A stretch of 64,000 bases of DNA from Quatrionicoccus australiensis (GCF_020510525.1 NZ_CP075188.1:2232001-2296000); one strand, 5' to 3'. Positions 33,103-42,248 are shown, counted from the stretch's first letter. The notes: generated by a model not told the origin, from the letters alone. Made by a program: numbers and translations.

Positions 33103-34740
33103 ATGATGACGGGACAAGGAATGACACTGCGCGGCAAGCTGACCGCGATGACCATTGCGACGATCGGCGCCTTGATCGTGCTATTTGCGGTATTGCTGAT
33201 CAATGGCAAGAGCCAGATGCTTGGCGATCGTCAGGACAAGGTGCGCAACCTGGTCGAGGTTGCCCACGCCACCGTCGCCAATTACGAGAAGGAAGCACGC
33301 GAAGGCCGCATGTCGGTCGACGACGCCAAGAAGGCGGCCATCGGCACACTGCGCGCCATGCGCTACGACAAGGTCGAGTACTTCTGGATCAATGACCTCA
33401 ACGACCTGATGGTCATGCACCCGATCAAGCCGGAACTCGACGGCAAGGTACTGAACCAGTTGAAGGACAAGAACGGCAAGCTGCTGTTCGTCGAATTCAA
33501 CACCATGGTCAAGAAGAACGGTGCCGGCTTTGTCGATTACCTGTGGCCGAAGCCGGGCTCGGAAGAAGGCGTTCCGAAGATTTCCTACGTCAAGGGCTTC
33601 GAGCCCTGGGGCTGGGTCATCGGTTCCGGCATTTATGTCGATGACGTCGATGCCAAGTTCCGCGCCGACGCCGTCAAGCTGCTGCTCTGGGGCATCGCCA
33701 TCGGCGGCTTCATCGCGATCTCCCTGCTCTTCGTTTCGCGCAATATCATCAAGACCCTGGGCGGCGACCCGAGCATTGCTTCGGCCGTGGCCAAGCGTAT
33801 CGCCTCGGGCGACCTGACCACGCCGGTCGAGGTTGCGGCGAACGACCAGGACAGCCTGCTCGCCAATATCCGGACCATGCAGGACACCCTGCGCAACATG
33901 ATCTCGACCATCATCGGCAATGCCGTCGAGGTGTCGAGCGCCGCCAACCAGTTACTGAACGCCTCGGAAGAAGTCGCCGACCGCGCCCGCCAGCAGAGCG
34001 ATGCCGCGTCGTCGATGGCTGCTTCGGTCGAGGAAATGGCGGTCAGTATCGACCAGGTCACCGAAAACGCTGCCGAAGCGCATGGTATCTCGGAAGAGTC
34101 GCGCAGCATCTCGGAAGAAGGCGCCACGGTCATCCACAATGCCGCAACCGAGATGCGCCTGATTTCCGAAGCCGTCCAGTCCTCGTCGAACATCGTCGAG
34201 GAACTCGGCCACCAGTCGAACCAGATCACCTCCATCGTCAATACGATCAAGGAAATCGCCGACCAGACCAACCTGCTCGCCCTCAATGCCGCCATTGAAG
34301 CGGCACGCGCCGGCGAACAGGGCCGCGGCTTCGCCGTGGTCGCCGACGAAGTGCGCAAGCTGGCCGAACGCACCAGCCTGTCGACCACCGAGATCGGCGG
34401 CATGGTTGCCAAGATCCAGAACGGCACGAAGAGCGCCGTCGACAGCATGCAGGCCGGTGTGGTTCAGGTCAGCAACGGCGTCGAATTGGCCAACCAGGCC
34501 GGTCAGTCGATCAATCGCATCCGCGATGGCGCCCTGCGCGTGACTTCCGTGGTCAACGACATTTCCGGCGCGATTCGCGAACAAGGGGTAGCCGGTAACG
34601 ACATCGCACGCAAGCTGGAGACCATCGCCCAGATGTCGGAAGAAAGCGCCATTGCGGTTCGCCAGACGGCCGATGCTGCGCGCCGCCTGCACTCGCTGTC
34701 CGACTCCCTGCACCACACGGTTGCCCAGTTCAAGACCTGA
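33103..34740 (+). CDS. Methyl-accepting chemotaxis protein with Cache domain
   Basis: A 545-residue chemoreceptor. The first transmembrane helix is at about residues 14-34. A periplasmic single Cache domain of the sCache_2 kind covers about 40-185 (KVEYFWINDLNDLMVMHPIKPELDG, FEPWGWVIGSGIYVDDVD). The second helix is at about 194-214, a HAMP follows, and the long signalling coiled coil has the conserved tip EIADQTNLLALNAAIEAARAGEQGRGFA near residue 385. sCache_2 receptors often sense small organic acids, but the ligand here is not known. No CheBR pentapeptide tether is visible at the C-terminus. Confidence 0.93.
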   Translation: MMTGQGMTLRGKLTAMTIATIGALIVLFAVLLINGKSQMLGDRQDKVRNLVEVAHATVANYEKEAREGRMSVDDAKKAAIGTLRAMRYDKVEYFWINDLNDLMVMHPIKPELDGKVLNQLKDKNGKLLFVEFNTMVKKNGAGFVDYLWPKPGSEEGVPKISYVKGFEPWGWVIGSGIYVDDVDAKFRADAVKLLLWGIAIGGFIAISLLFVSRNIIKTLGGDPSIASAVAKRIASGDLTTPVEVAANDQDSLLANIRTMQDTLRNMISTIIGNAVEVSSAANQLLNASEEVADRARQQSDAASSMAASVEEMAVSIDQVTENAAEAHGISEESRSISEEGATVIHNAATEMRLISEAVQSSSNIVEELGHQSNQITSIVNTIKEIADQTNLLALNAAIEAARAGEQGRGFAVVADEVRKLAERTSLSTTEIGGMVAKIQNGTKSAVDSMQAGVVQVSNGVELANQAGQSINRIRDGALRVTSVVNDISGAIREQGVAGNDIARKLETIAQMSEESAIAVRQTADAARRLHSLSDSLHHTVAQFKT

Positions 34741-34763
34741 GCCAGGCGCAGGCCAACAAAAAA

Positions 34764-34786
34764 GGGAGCCGCGGCTCCCTTTTTTG
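34764..34786 (+). terminator. Intrinsic terminator after the chemoreceptor gene
   Basis: Hairpin GGGAGCC-GC-GGCTCCC followed by T6-7, with A6 on the other side. It lies between the chemoreceptor and the convergent moaE and probably serves both. Confidence 0.88.
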
Positions 34787-34800
34787 TTTTCCCGGTGTGC

Positions 34801-35253
34801 TTATTTATCCCAGCGCGCCGCCGCCGTGTCGTCGCTGTCCCGGGCATCGACCCAGTGCGCGCCGTCCGGCGTGACTTCCCGCTTCCAGAACGGTGCCCGC
34901 GTCTTCAGGTAATCCATGATGAACTCGCAAGCGGCAAAGGCCTCGCCGCGATGCGCACTGGTCACGGCAACCAGCACGATCTGGTCGCAGGGCAGCAGCG
35001 GCCCGATGCGATGGATGACCAGCGCATCGTAGATATCCCAGCGCGCTTTGGCTGCGTCGACAATTTCCTCGAGCGACTTCTCGGTCATGCCGGGATAGTG
35101 CTCCAGAGTCATCTCGCTGACCCCGGCCCCGCCGTTGATGTCGCGGACCAGACCGAGGAAGCTGACCTGCGCGCCGATCCGGGCATCGCCGGCGCGCTGC
35201 GCGGTCAACTCCGCGCCAAGGTCAAAATCCGCCGTCTGGACGCGCACCGTCAT
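34801..35253 (-). CDS. moaE: Molybdopterin synthase catalytic subunit MoaE
   Basis: A 150-residue large subunit of molybdopterin synthase, which transfers sulfur from MoaD to precursor Z. Family blocks are SFLGLVRDINGGAGVSEMTLEHYPGMTEKSLEEI, the IHRIGPLLPCDQIVLVAV strand and the active-site Lys pair in DYLKTRAPFWKRE. The usual moaD partner is not adjacent. It follows prfC with a 2-base gap on the same strand, an unrelated partner. Confidence 0.93.
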   Translation of the reverse strand: MTVRVQTADFDLGAELTAQRAGDARIGAQVSFLGLVRDINGGAGVSEMTLEHYPGMTEKSLEEIVDAAKARWDIYDALVIHRIGPLLPCDQIVLVAVTSAHRGEAFAACEFIMDYLKTRAPFWKREVTPDGAHWVDARDSDDTAAARWDK

Positions 35254-35255
35254 GT

Positions 35256-36830
<1,575 letters not shown>

Positions 36831-36906
36831 GGCGGCCAGGGCGAAATTCGCCCGAAAAATCAGAGGCCGCGATTATACCTTTGCACCCCGCCGGACGCCG
36901 CCTGAA

Positions 36907-36942
36907 TCAGCAACACGCTTCCTCGAGCTGGGTGAGCAGCTT
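36907..36942 (-). pseudogene. Remnant of a second cowN 3' end
   Basis: On the minus strand this segment reads KLLTQLEEACC followed by TGA. It resembles the C-terminus LLTQVEEECC of the intact cowN at 38058-38375. On the plus strand the 37 bases from AATCAGCAACAC match the cowN end at 32 positions by my count. The rest of the gene is absent; the sequence just beyond is the palindrome-bearing promoter of the nucleotidyltransferase gene. It looks like the leftover of a duplication or insertion event. Confidence 0.6.
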
Positions 36943-36943
36943 G

Positions 36944-36974
36944 TTACCCCATGGATTGAATTTTTATGGGGTAA
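36944..36974. promoter_or_regulatory. Palindromic operator 1 of the nucleotidyltransferase gene
   Basis: Perfect inverted repeat TTACCCCAT-N13-ATGGGGTAA. The candidate -35 (TTGAAT, 36956-36961) lies within its spacer and the right arm falls between -35 and -10. Confidence 0.65.
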
Positions 36975-36983
36975 TGCTAGGAT
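36956..36983 (+). promoter_or_regulatory. Candidate promoter of the nucleotidyltransferase gene
   Basis: TTGAAT (36956-36961) and TAGGAT (36978-36983) with 16 bases between. They overlap operator 1 and touch operator 2, so binding at either site would be expected to block polymerase. Confidence 0.45.
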
Positions 36984-37013
36984 TACCCCATTGATTTTTA
37001 TTTCATGGGGTAA
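36983..37013. promoter_or_regulatory. Palindromic operator 2 of the nucleotidyltransferase gene
   Basis: Second perfect copy of TTACCCCAT-N13-ATGGGGTAA, with the same 13-base spacer and different spacer sequence. The centres of the two palindromes are 39 bases apart. It ends 5 bases before the proposed TTG start codon. Confidence 0.65.
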
Positions 37014-37018
37014 CGGCT

Positions 37019-38029
37019 TTGTACCGGACACACGAACTTGCTTTTCGTACCCAATACGCCGAGCTAAAGGAACGCACCCTGTCTGCCGGCGAGTTGCTTC
37101 CCGGCACGCCCGGCTCGCTCACGCTAAGAGCGGGAACCGGTCACGCCTATTGGTATCGCGTCTTTTACCCCATCCCCGGAAAGAGCGAAGAGAAGTTCAT
37201 CTGCAACGAAACGGATACCGACAAGCTCGATAGCATTCGCCAGCAAATTGCCTATCACGAGTGGGTCGCCAAGCAAGTCTCCAACCTCCGCAAGCTGGGC
37301 TTCCAGGTCGCCGACAAATCCGTGGCGCGCGTCATGGTCGAATTGCACAACCGGCATGCCTTCGAGGCCGGCCTGGTACTGGTCGGCACCTTGGCATTCA
37401 TGTCCTGGCTGAACGAACTGGGCGGCATGACCGTCGCCGCGCGGACGCAGGACATGGATATCGCCCGCGGCAAGCCACTCAAATTCGCCGCCCCGCTCCC
37501 TTTTCTCGAAACGATCAAGGCAACCGGCTTGCCGTTTGTTCCTGTTCCGGGCATGCCGTCGAATGCGCCATCGACATCAGTCAAGTTGCCGGGCATACAA
37601 GGGTTGCGCGTCGACGTGCTGACGCCCGGCGATGTCCTTGGCGCCATCGTCGCCGTGCCCGAGCTCGAATGGTGCGCGCAGGCCGTTCCGTTCTACGACT
37701 ATCTGCTCGAAGATCCCGAGCCGGCAGCCATTCTGGCTGGAGGACACTGCATTCCGGTCAAGCTGCCCCAGGCTGCCCGCTTCGTCTGGCACAAGCTGTA
37801 TGCCAGCACGCAACGGCGCGGCTTCCAGGAAAAGGCAGAAAAGGACAGGCGGCAAGCCCTCGTTCTCGGCGGGCTGCTTGCCGACAGCGAGGCGCATTTG
37901 CTAACCGATGCCTGGCAAGCCGTCCCGGCCGTGATGGCAAAAGCCATCCGGCCACTGTCCGACAAACTGGTCGCCGCGGCAGAAGGCCACCCAGAATTGC
38001 AGGATGTATTTCGCGAATGCGCTGGCTAG
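37019..38029 (+). CDS. GSU2403-family nucleotidyltransferase-fold protein
   Basis: A 336-residue protein with a polymerase-beta-like nucleotidyltransferase core. The glycine motif is LVLVGTLAFMSWLNELGG (about residues 120-137) and the catalytic acidic pair is in RTQDMDIARG (about 142-151), both intact. The N-terminus is a helical region with no other known domain. The GSU2403/NTP_transf_8 family is uncharacterised, but the fold is shared with toxins such as AbiEii and MNT antitoxins. The start is probably the TTG at 37019, as no ATG or GTG fits the frame. Two tandem palindromes cover its promoter, suggesting tight repression. No partner gene lies on the same strand. Confidence 0.8.
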   Translation: MYRTHELAFRTQYAELKERTLSAGELLPGTPGSLTLRAGTGHAYWYRVFYPIPGKSEEKFICNETDTDKLDSIRQQIAYHEWVAKQVSNLRKLGFQVADKSVARVMVELHNRHAFEAGLVLVGTLAFMSWLNELGGMTVAARTQDMDIARGKPLKFAAPLPFLETIKATGLPFVPVPGMPSNAPSTSVKLPGIQGLRVDVLTPGDVLGAIVAVPELEWCAQAVPFYDYLLEDPEPAAILAGGHCIPVKLPQAARFVWHKLYASTQRRGFQEKAEKDRRQALVLGGLLADSEAHLLTDAWQAVPAVMAKAIRPLSDKLVAAAEGHPELQDVFRECAG

Positions 38030-38057
38030 CAGCGGGAAGAGGCACGCCCCCAAGCAA

Positions 38058-38375
38058 TCAGCAACACTCTTCCTCAACCTGGGTCAGCAGCGTCTGCGCC
38101 GCCGTATCGCCGCATTCGTCGAACAGTTCGCGAATCACGTTGATGTGGCAATGGATCAGGAACAGGTCATCCGGCGCCGTACCGCTCTTCGGCTGGCGCT
38201 TGGCCATGAAGTAAGGCCAGAACGGCGCCGTACGTGCCGCATTCGGCACGTTGCGTTCGATGCACTCCATCAGACGACGGGCGTTGCCGGCGCAGTCGAT
38301 GTCGTTGAAGGTGACGTAGCGGTCAACCTTCTTGCCGCAGCCACAATCGGGCGTTGCTGATTTGCTGGTTTCCAT
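38058..38375 (-). CDS. cowN: N2-fixation sustaining protein CowN
   Basis: A 105-residue protein matching CowN, which protects nitrogenase from inhibition by carbon monoxide in diazotrophs. Family hallmarks are RYVTFNDIDCAGNARRLMECIERN, APFWPYFMAKRQ, the DDLFLIHCHINVIRELFDECGD block and the C-terminal EEECC. Here the N-terminus has an extra CGCG-type Cys segment. No nif genes are in this window. A 16-base inverted repeat (CGTCGGC/GCCGACG, 38433-38448) lies upstream; no convincing -24/-12 promoter was found by eye. Confidence 0.85.
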   Translation of the reverse strand: METSKSATPDCGCGKKVDRYVTFNDIDCAGNARRLMECIERNVPNAARTAPFWPYFMAKRQPKSGTAPDDLFLIHCHINVIRELFDECGDTAAQTLLTQVEEECC

Positions 38376-38432
38376 GGCGAGGCTCCTTCAATTGGTGATG
38401 GAGCCACTGTAACGGGCGACCAAAAACGATTC

Positions 38433-38448
38433 CGTCGGCTGGCCGACG
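38433..38448. repeat. Inverted repeat upstream of cowN
   Basis: CGTCGGC-TG-GCCGACG, a perfect 7-bp inverted repeat 58 bases upstream of the cowN start. It could be an operator or part of a terminator for upstream reading. The rest of 38376-38655 contains no gene that I can support. Confidence 0.35.
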
Positions 38449-38655
38449 TTCCTGGAAATGCCGGTGTGGGGAGAAGTCTTAAAAACAGATTGCTAATTCT
38501 GGCTTTCCAGCAGCACCTCTGCACCTATTGCGGGCGTAGCTGACATTGGAAAGCGGTGCCTCAGAACAGCACTAATTAGCGCGGGGTTAGGCCGAGACCT
38601 GAAGGAACCGAGATCTGTAAACTTTTGGGCGCGCCTTGATGCAAAGGGTTAGCCA

Positions 38656-39546
38656 TCACGCCCACACTCCATTTCCATACAATTCATCATACGAATGGAC
38701 TTGTAGGAGTTTTATGCCAACACTTTTGAAGAAATACTGCTTTCCTGGAGATTCGTCACCAACATGAGCAAACCAGGACTCTTGCCGACGATCAGGAAAC
38801 TTTTTGAAATACTTGGCCCGCTCAATCAGTAGCCAACGCAAGAAGACTTCATTTTCTTCGAGACTCAGGCCAAGTATTAGCAGCGGCTTGTTAAAAATAG
38901 TATGAAGCCAAGTTCTGTGACCGGCCCATCCACCTATATTCTTCCCGCGAAATAGGCTGCTCTCATCACCCCTGTGTAACCAAGTTCGAGCACGCTCAAC
39001 GCTCCCCATATAATGCGTAAGGCCAAGGCGAATACTTCTCCTATATCGTATGGTTCCGTTTATATGCCAAATGCCAAATCCCTCATCTGGGTGATGAAGT
39101 TGTTTTAAGCCAAAATATTTATTCCACGGATAAAAATCGGTGAACGGCATGCCAGGTAGCGAATACAACTGCGCATCTGCCGCACGTGATAACACTTCGT
39201 CAAAGTTTGTAGTGAGAATGGGGCATTGCGCTTCAATGGCCCACTTAGTAATCGCTTCGTGATGAGTGTCTGGAATCCAGTTTTGCATCGGAGCGCAGAA
39301 CTCCTGCTGAAGGGATCCACTTGTGCTAGTTGAGGACTGTGCGAGTTCCAGCGAGTCGTAGAACTCCGTTAATGAAACGCCAGGGGGAATAGCGCTGCTA
39401 GATGGATCGATATGCTTTTGCGCCAATGCAATCAGGAGATCGCTCCACGAGTTCATCGGGGCCCGTATTCCGTATCGATTGATACCGTTTCCTATTAGCA
39501 GGGCAAGCTTGAACTTTTGGCTACCAAGTAGTTGTTTAAGCGGCAT
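38656..39546 (-). CDS. SIR2-like domain protein, probable defence effector
   Basis: A 296-residue protein with SIR2-like nucleotide-binding features: LLIGNGINRYG (residues 17-26, the GxGIN loop) followed by WSDLL, TTNFDEVL (112-119, with Asn114), GIWHINGTIRYRRSIRLGLTHYMG (158-181) and the C-terminal strand LLILGLSLEENEVFLRWLL (222-240). SIR2-like effectors in antiphage systems usually hydrolyse NAD+. At the usual catalytic His-Gly the sequence reads Asn163-Gly164, with a His at 161, so activity is uncertain. It lies 92 bases after a HEPN gene on the same strand. Its base composition is clearly more AT-rich than the flanks, consistent with transfer. ATG 39546 is preferred over a TTG at 39564. 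Confidence 0.75.
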   Translation of the reverse strand: MPLKQLLGSQKFKLALLIGNGINRYGIRAPMNSWSDLLIALAQKHIDPSSSAIPPGVSLTEFYDSLELAQSSTSTSGSLQQEFCAPMQNWIPDTHHEAITKWAIEAQCPILTTNFDEVLSRAADAQLYSLPGMPFTDFYPWNKYFGLKQLHHPDEGFGIWHINGTIRYRRSIRLGLTHYMGSVERARTWLHRGDESSLFRGKNIGGWAGHRTWLHTIFNKPLLILGLSLEENEVFLRWLLIERAKYFKKFPDRRQESWFAHVGDESPGKQYFFKSVGIKLLQVHSYDELYGNGVWA

Positions 39547-39589
39547 AGTACGGAACTGTCCCAAAATGCCTTAGTGAACCAGCGTTGAT

Positions 39590-39601
39590 CAGCATTATTG
39601 T
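39590..39601 (-). promoter_or_regulatory. ACAATAATGC element before the SIR2-like gene
   Basis: The minus strand reads ACAATAATGCTG, 43 bases before the SIR2-like ATG. Almost the same 12-mer (ACAATAATGCAG) lies 26 bases before the HEPN gene. It could be a shared -10 region or regulator half-site; no good -35 accompanies it. Confidence 0.3.
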
Positions 39602-39638
39602 GCAGCATCCGGCAACCCAAAGGAGCAAGGTCGCCGGG

Positions 39639-40181
39639 TTAGAGATTGTTGTCGACATAGGCGTCGGTGGCCTTTACGAGATCTTTGACGAAGCGAATTA
39701 CCTTTTCCAGTTCGTCGCGTTTGATTAAATGCGCGACGGGAGAGCCGTTGTTTATAGGCTTAGATCGGTGCACAGCATCTCCGCGTTTGCCAATCCAACT
39801 ATTCAAAGTGCTTCTGGCTTTTTCTGGTTCATAGTTGGCCCATGACCACCCTTCGGTGACATCAAGGCCTAGGTACTCTTGAAATATACGTTTCGTCTTA
39901 TCCGAGCTTGGGTTGTGAAATTGCTTGAGATCAGAGTGCAATTTTTTCAGGACAAAATCACCGACGTAACTGCCAGCAACCACACCAAGTTTCTTGTTCA
40001 TTTCTTCAAGTAGCCGATCCTCGACGTAGGTTTCCCAAGCAGTTAAGGCCATAACAAGGCCTGCCCGTTTTAGCACCTCGGCATTTTGGGGTGGCGGATT
40101 TGCATTGATTGCATCGAAGTAGGCGAGTAATTCTTCTGCGTCTTTGATGCCGTACTCAAAACTCTGGTATGCGCGGGACAT
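39639..40181 (-). CDS. HEPN domain protein (RiboL-PSP-like), probable RNase
   Basis: A 180-residue all-helical protein. The segment AGLVMALTAWETYVEDRLLEEMN (40-62) and the later RGDAVHRS (133-140) carry the Rx4-6H ribonuclease motif of HEPN domains as Arg133-x4-His138. The middle FHNPSSDKTKRIFQEYLGLDVTEGW resembles the RiboL-PSP/MAE_28990 branch. HEPN proteins of this kind act as RNA-cutting toxins or defence effectors. It precedes the SIR2-like gene in a two-gene unit. Its composition is AT-rich relative to the chromosome, and no methyltransferase or transposase is adjacent. Confidence 0.78.
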   Translation of the reverse strand: MSRAYQSFEYGIKDAEELLAYFDAINANPPPQNAEVLKRAGLVMALTAWETYVEDRLLEEMNKKLGVVAGSYVGDFVLKKLHSDLKQFHNPSSDKTKRIFQEYLGLDVTEGWSWANYEPEKARSTLNSWIGKRGDAVHRSKPINNGSPVAHLIKRDELEKVIRFVKDLVKATDAYVDNNL

Positions 40182-40207
40182 AGTAGTGTTTTCAATCTAG
40201 AAATAGA

Positions 40208-40230
40208 CTGCATTATTGTCGTAAATGCAG
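40208..40230. promoter_or_regulatory. Inverted repeat upstream of the HEPN gene
   Basis: CTGCATT-N9-AATGCAG, perfect 7-base arms, 27 bases before the HEPN start. It includes the ACAATAATGCAG element on the minus strand and may be an operator. The remaining bases up to 40460 hold no gene; 40401-40423 is a weak hairpin (AAAGCCC/GGGCTTT) after the Crp/Fnr gene. Confidence 0.4.
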
Positions 40231-40460
40231 GCTTGGCGCTATCCAGTGTCATGCAAAAACTCTAAGCCAACGACCGCTTTGGACTGACTAGTCCTGGGGC
40301 CGCTCCTAGCCGCCACCGGCCCCAACCACCTGCAACATCCTGGCTGGCAAATGAATTCCAAAGCCGATCAAAATCCCCCACCGCACTTCCCCACTTGCCG
40401 AAAGCCCCGTGCAGCAGGGCTTTTCCTACGTCCCAGACTATGGCGTGGGATATTGAATTC

Positions 40461-41144
40461 TCACCCCACCGGATCCGGACAACGCTCCGCCAGCGCTCGC
40501 AGCGAACGAACCAGCAGCGTCCGCCGTCCCTGCCGTTGCAGCAGGCCTTCGCGCTCCCATTGATTGATCAGCAACGAGACGCTTTGCCGGGTCGTGCCGA
40601 GCAGGCTGGCGATGTCTTCCAGGCCGAGGTCGAGCGGGACAAGCAGGCCTTCGTCGCAGACCAGGCCGCGGCGGTTGGCGAGGCCGAGGAGGAAGCGGGC
40701 CAGGCGGGCCGGGACTTCACGGAAGGCCAAATCCTCGATGAGCTTGACGGCATTGTTCAGCATGCCGCCGAGGACGCGCATCATGACCGGCGTGACCGAC
40801 GGGTCACTGGCCAGCTTGCGGGCGAATGAGGCGGTGTCGATCAGCCATAGCGTGCTCGGCGCGACGGCTTCGACATAGGTCGGGGTGTGCGTCGTGTAGA
40901 TGTCGCCGGCTTCGAGGAAGGTCAGCGTCAGCTCGCGGTTTTCGCCGGCCAGATAGACGCGCAGGCGGCCGCTGTGCACGATGAAGACCTGGTTGCTGGC
41001 AGCCGAAGGCGTAGACAGCAGGCCGCCCTTGCCCAGTTCGCGCTGTTCGAAACCGCCAGGCAAGCCGGAGCGGCCGAGTTCCTGCAGCCAGCGCTCGGCA
41101 GCGCGGCTGGCTTTTTCCGTTGGGTGTTGTTGAATGGCATCCAT
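40461..41144 (-). CDS. Crp/Fnr family transcriptional regulator
   Basis: A 227-residue regulator. The cyclic-nucleotide-binding-like beta roll covers about residues 35-125 (NQVFIVHSGRLRVYLAGENRELTLTFLEAGDIY). A C-terminal winged helix covers about 145-215, with the recognition helix LEDIASLLGTTRQSVSLLINQWEREGLL. There are no N-terminal Cys for an FNR iron-sulfur cluster and no clear CRP cAMP residues, so the effector is unknown. It follows acuI on the minus strand after a repeat-bearing 103-base gap. Codon use is back to the GC-rich norm, marking the edge of the accessory patch. Confidence 0.88.
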   Translation of the reverse strand: MDAIQQHPTEKASRAAERWLQELGRSGLPGGFEQRELGKGGLLSTPSAASNQVFIVHSGRLRVYLAGENRELTLTFLEAGDIYTTHTPTYVEAVAPSTLWLIDTASFARKLASDPSVTPVMMRVLGGMLNNAVKLIEDLAFREVPARLARFLLGLANRRGLVCDEGLLVPLDLGLEDIASLLGTTRQSVSLLINQWEREGLLQRQGRRTLLVRSLRALAERCPDPVG

Positions 41145-41204
41145 AAGATGCCCGAAGCAAAAGAAAGACCAGGCCGCAACACCCGTGAAATCAGCGGCCT
41201 GGCA

Positions 41205-41249
41205 GCGGTCGACCGCTCAGAAATGGCAGTTTTGCGACAAAACCATTTC
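41205..41249 (-). repeat. Dispersed GGTCGACC repeat, copy 5, with inverted repeat
   Basis: On the minus strand: AAAAC, TGCC, exactly 10 bases after GCC (ATTTCTGAGC), then GGTCGACC within a perfect GCGGTCGACCGC (41205-41216). The left part also forms an inverted repeat GAAATGG/CCATTTC (41220-41226 and 41243-41249) with inner GTTTTG/CAAAAC. It lies between acuI and the Crp/Fnr gene. Confidence 0.6.
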
Positions 41250-42231
41250 AGCGTGCGACATCAACGACCACGCGGCCGCGTACCTTGCCTTCGAGCAATT
41301 CGCCGGCCACGGCAATCGCACCGGACAGCGCAATCTCGTGCGTGATCGCTTCCAGCTTGGCCGGATCGAGATCGCGCGCCAGGCGTTGCCAGGCTTCCTG
41401 ACGCACGGCAAGCGGCGCCATGACGCTGTCGATGCCGTAGAGCGTTACGCCGCGCAGGATGAAGGGGGCGACCGAAGCCGGGAAATCCATGCCGCCGGCC
41501 AGGCCGCAGGCAGCGACGGCACCGCGGTATTTGGTGCTGGCGCAGGCATTGGCCAGCGTATGGCTGCCGACCGCATCGACGACGCCGGCCCAGCGCTCGC
41601 GGGCGAGCGGCTTGCCGGGGGCGGCCAGTTCGGCGCGGTCGATGATGTCGGCGGCGCCGAGCGCGCGCAAATAGTCGCTTTCAGCCGGTCGACCGGTAGA
41701 CGCGACCACTTTGTAGCCCAACTTGGCGAGCAGCGCGATGGCGACGCTGCCGACACCACCGTTGGCGCCGGTGACAAGGATTTCGCCGTCTTCCGGCTTG
41801 ATGCCGTGTTTTTCCAGCGCCAGCACGCAGAGCATCGCCGTGTAGCCGGCGGTGCCGATCGCCATTGTCTGGCGCGCCGTGAAGGCCGCCGGCCGGGCGA
41901 CCAGCCATTCACCCTTGACCCGCGCGACGCCGGCCAGGCCGCCGCAATGCGTCTCGCCGACGCCCCAGCCGTTGAGGATGACGGCGTCGCCGGCCTTCCA
42001 GGCAGGGTTCGAACTCTCAGTCACGGTGCCCGCGAAATCGATCCCCGGCACCATCGGAAAACGCCGCACCACCGGCGATTTGCCGGTAATCGCCAGGCCG
42101 TCCTTGTAGTTGAGCGTGGACCATTCGACCTGGACCGTGACATCGCCTTCCGGCAGCACGGCGGCGTCGATGTCCTGAAACGCGGCCCGGTAGCCGGACT
42201 CATCCTTGGTGATCAAAATTCCCTTGAACAT
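41248..42231 (-). CDS. acuI: Acrylyl-CoA reductase AcuI/YhdH family
   Basis: A 327-residue zinc-independent medium-chain reductase. The substrate-domain motif [33 protein letters not shown] is followed by the NADPH-binding [18 protein letters not shown] (about residues 152-169). The family includes AcuI, which reduces acrylyl-CoA to propionyl-CoA with NADPH, and E. coli YhdH. The ATG at 42231 ([13 protein letters not shown]) is the family N-terminus; the open frame extends upstream into the repeat without support. A weak extra copy of the dispersed motif occurs at about 41669-41694. Confidence 0.88.
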   Translation of the reverse strand: MFKGILITKDESGYRAAFQDIDAAVLPEGDVTVQVEWSTLNYKDGLAITGKSPVVRRFPMVPGIDFAGTVTESSNPAWKAGDAVILNGWGVGETHCGGLAGVARVKGEWLVARPAAFTARQTMAIGTAGYTAMLCVLALEKHGIKPEDGEILVTGANGGVGSVAIALLAKLGYKVVASTGRPAESDYLRALGAADIIDRAELAAPGKPLARERWAGVVDAVGSHTLANACASTKYRGAVAACGLAGGMDFPASVAPFILRGVTLYGIDSVMAPLAVRQEAWQRLARDLDPAKLEAITHEIALSGAIAVAGELLEGKVRGRVVVDVAR

Positions 42232-42248
42232 GTTCTGTCTCCTGACGG

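Noticed and set aside
38376..38480. Sigma-54 (-24/-12) promoter for cowN
   Set aside because: No GG-N10-GC pair in the right context was found by eye.
36831..40460. Insertion sequence, integrase or prophage carrying the accessory genes
   Set aside because: No transposase, integrase, terminal inverted repeats or flanking tRNA seen; the cowN remnant is only 86% identical over 37 bases, so it is not a clean target duplication.
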